NCBI RefSeq assembly: GCF_000293805.1
Contig: NZ_AMBZ01000016.1
Location: forward strand, 1 to 52,355
Length of the DNA: 52,355 nt
Direction of reading: 5' to 3'
Source: Paenibacillus alvei DSM 29
GTDB taxonomy: Bacteria; Bacillota; Bacilli; Paenibacillales; Paenibacillaceae
Positions 50,725 to 52,355 of the stretch are shown here, piece by piece (the stretch's first letter is position 1; each line of letters begins with the position of its first letter). Position numbers and translations under genes: made by a program. The notes under the pieces were generated by a model. That model was not told where the DNA came from. It did no database searches and worked only from the letters and a program-made list of their open reading frames with translations.

Positions 50725-50960
50725 GCCGCACGTGGGGGCTGCTGCCCCCTTTCTCGAAACTCGAAAGTGTCCGGGACTTCGTTAATCTTTTCCATGCTAA
50801 ACGTCTTGAACCGGCTTATTCTGGCTGGGACGTTGATGTCATTTTCGTCCTGACTGTATCTTGGGCTAAATGTATCCTTGATGACAGATACATTGACGAC
50901 AGTCAGAAGGTCCAACGATTGAAGAATCTTTTGGCTGCATCGTCGCAAGTAATCGAATAG
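50721..50960 (+). CDS. Small phage protein (79 aa), unknown function
   Basis: ATG at 50721 overlaps the previous stop (ATGA). SRTWGLLPPFSKLESVRDFV then GWDVDVIFVLTVSWAKCI and QKVQRLKNLLAASSQVIE. No signal. Last gene of the rightward unit, followed by a terminator. Confidence 0.55.
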   Translation: MSRTWGLLPPFSKLESVRDFVNLFHAKRLEPAYSGWDVDVIFVLTVSWAKCILDDRYIDDSQKVQRLKNLLAASSQVIE

Positions 50961-50971
50961 AAATAATTGTA

Positions 50972-50998
50972 GGAGGGGCTTTTGCCCCTCTATATTTG
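50972..50998 (+). terminator. Intrinsic terminator of the small-protein unit
   Basis: GAGGGGC and GCCCCTC with TTTT loop (50973-50990), then TATATTTG. Confidence 0.75.
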
Positions 50999-51044
50999 TG
51001 TAGGAATATTTGATGAAGACTTATGGGGAATTACTGCTAATTAA

Positions 51045-51082
51045 CAAAGAGCTGCAGGGATGCTTTCCCATACAGCTCTTTG
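51045..51082. terminator. Hairpin after the endolysin gene
   Basis: CAAAGAGCTG (51045-51054) and CAGCTCTTTG (51073-51082), with an inner GGGA/TCCC. T-rich on the minus strand, so it likely ends the endolysin transcript. Confidence 0.55.
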
Positions 51083-51121
51083 TGTGCACTATTGCACATT
51101 TCCATTATACACCAGAATGAA

Positions 51122-52351
51122 TTACTTTTGAATAGTCACCTTTCGTAGTATCCCATCCCATCCAGTTACGCGGTAACCCATTGCCTCTGCTACCTCACGG
51201 ACAGGCGCTATGGCTCGTTCATTTACTACCTGTGTCCCAACAATCTTCTTTCCGTTTACTGTCGCTATTTTCTTGATGTTGTCCCATACAAGTTTAGCAC
51301 CTAATGCTTCGGCCATGTCTCGTATCGGCACTGTGACAAGCCCGTTCAGAAATGTACCCTCGGCAATTTTCTTGCCGTTAAGCTCTACTGTAGCTTTTTC
51401 AACCTTGCCCATTTGATCGTATTTATCTAGCTTGTGCTGCTCTATTAGATCAATAAGCAATTTGGGATACTCAGGTGAAGTTGCGTATTCTGCTTTCCAT
51501 ACCTCAACGCATGCAGTTTTGTAATCCGCATTGAGAACCTTATGGTATCTCTTTGGGTCGTCCGTTGTTCCGTTTACAAGTAACTTGGAATGATCCTCAA
51601 TGCTCTCAGCCCAGTTGTGATACACCCTGAAATTAGCAAGTATTTGATACGATGTTCCGTCCGGACGGTATTCGGTTGTCGGCATCTTTACGCTTCCAGC
51701 CGGTCCACTTCCCTTTACACCGAATAGGTTGTTTGCTTTTACCGTCAGTCCACTACCTCCCCACCCGCTTTCGAGTGCAGCTTGCGCAATCGTCAAGGAG
51801 GCCGGTACGCCTGTTTTCTTCATATCCTCCACGGCCGCAGGTGCGATCTTTGCAATGAAATCTGTTGGCTTCATCTTGCTTGTCCCCTTTCCCTGTTCTA
51901 AGTATTTGGATAGATAAGTATCTGGATCGGTATGGCTACCGAATCCATATGATGGCGTGGCCTTTGTCCGTACTTCATAGTGAAGGTGTGATCCCTTTCC
52001 ATTAGAAGCGCCATTACCGTTTGTTCTGCCTGTGTTTCCTTGCTTACCTATCTCCTGCCCAGCCTTCACGCGTTGCCCTACGGATACGCTACAACTATTT
52101 AAATGGGCATAGCAGTGTAACGCGCCGTGCTCGTCCTTTATGGCTACCACAACACCAAAACCGCCGAACCCCGTACCTGATTGACCTTCTCGGGCATGGA
52201 CAACCTCGCCGGCCATAAACGCAAAAATAGGCGCTTTATGCGCCTTTACAAGATCGATACCGGTATGTTCTGCTGTTTTGCCATTAATGGGATCTCGTCG
52301 ACTCCCGAATGGACTTGTTACGGTGAAACCATAATCGCTCCATTTAACCAT
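51122..52351 (-). CDS. Two-enzyme phage endolysin: M23 peptidase, glucosaminidase, copper-amine-oxidase-like domain
   Basis: 409 residues from the ATG at 52351, four bases from the window edge, so an upstream start cannot be excluded. M23 domain: SPFGSRRDPINGKTAEHTGI with the HxxxD zinc pair and GSHLHYEVRT at about 122-131. Then a GH73 glucosaminidase (ASLTIAQAALESGWGGSGLT, with Glu as the acid, and NLFGVKGSG). Then tandem copper-amine-oxidase-like repeats (VTVPIRDMAEALGAKLVWDN and IAPVREVAEAMGYRVTGWDG), common in Paenibacillus wall proteins. No signal peptide, as for a holin-dependent endolysin. It cuts stem peptides and glycan strands. Confidence 0.9.
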   Translation of the reverse strand: MVKWSDYGFTVTSPFGSRRDPINGKTAEHTGIDLVKAHKAPIFAFMAGEVVHAREGQSGTGFGGFGVVVAIKDEHGALHCYAHLNSCSVSVGQRVKAGQEIGKQGNTGRTNGNGASNGKGSHLHYEVRTKATPSYGFGSHTDPDTYLSKYLEQGKGTSKMKPTDFIAKIAPAAVEDMKKTGVPASLTIAQAALESGWGGSGLTVKANNLFGVKGSGPAGSVKMPTTEYRPDGTSYQILANFRVYHNWAESIEDHSKLLVNGTTDDPKRYHKVLNADYKTACVEVWKAEYATSPEYPKLLIDLIEQHKLDKYDQMGKVEKATVELNGKKIAEGTFLNGLVTVPIRDMAEALGAKLVWDNIKKIATVNGKKIVGTQVVNERAIAPVREVAEAMGYRVTGWDGILRKVTIQK

Positions 52352-52355
52352 TCTT

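Noticed and set aside
50535..50948. 137-codon open frame on the minus strand in the right prophage
   Set aside because: It runs opposite to a well-formed promoter, ribosome sites and ATGA-linked small genes; no start signal of its own.
1..52355. One prophage spanning both ends of the window
   Set aside because: The two junctions lie in different host genes (prkA and mocR), so they cannot be attL and attR of the same insertion.

Overview
The window looks like a piece of chromosome from a spore-forming, Paenibacillus-like member of the Bacillota. The signs are AGGAGG-type ribosome binding sites, frequent GTG and TTG starts, an AbrB-type regulator, a Cse60-like sporulation protein, CcpA-type cre boxes, a PrkA (serine protein kinase) gene and paralogue-rich sugar uptake genes. 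The species cannot be fixed from the sequence alone.

Layout. (1) Positions 1 to about 10150 are the end of a prophage. A leftward early operon encodes, in transcription order, small proteins, a rolling-circle-type HUH replication protein, a RusA resolvase, an HNH protein, a PAPS-reductase-family PP-loop protein, a C5-cytosine methyltransferase and a Dam-like adenine methyltransferase cut by the window edge. It is controlled from a divergent XRE/XRE switch at about 7940-8690. Two rightward cargo genes (5151 and about 5914) sit inside it. A large serine recombinase (8697-10105), with its frame broken at A-runs, lies next to the junction. The prophage is inserted inside prkA, of which only the first 142 codons remain here. 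(2) Positions 10.6-27 kb are ordinary chromosome: a DUF2161 protein, a 15-bp repeat array, an aminotransferase, a ComP-like membrane kinase, a phosphodiester glycosidase operon, Cse60, an L25-like protein, an AbrB-type regulator, trmL, a marR-MMPL exporter operon, an orphan OmpR-type regulator, a DUF3238 protein and serC. (3) Positions 27.1-38.9 kb form a leftward operon that matches in content the beta-1,2-glucooligosaccharide locus known from Listeria innocua: esterase, two ABC permeases, binding lipoprotein, GH3 beta-glucosidase, GH94 1,2-beta-oligoglucan phosphorylase and LacI regulator. Its promoter carries a LacI-type operator and a cre-like box, and a palindromic MITE-like element interrupts it. 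(4) Positions 39.3-48.4 kb hold a serine hydrolase, an RND efflux pair and a large secreted multidomain GH20 hexosaminidase. (5) From about 49.88 kb to the right edge lies the lysis end of a second prophage, which has cut the 5' end off a MocR/GntR-aminotransferase regulator gene.

How it fits together. Imported beta-1,2-gluco-oligosaccharides would be phosphorolysed by the GH94 enzyme and hydrolysed by the GH3 enzyme, with LacI sensing substrate and CcpA giving glucose repression. The most striking feature is that both ends of the chromosomal segment are prophage junctions inside coding genes. On the left, a recombinase gene sits directly beside a split prkA, a gene tied to sporulation in Bacillus, and a weak SigE-like promoter lies upstream. 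This is the arrangement expected of a phage-regulated gene rearrangement in which excision in the mother cell would restore the gene. That idea is an inference; the split itself is visible.
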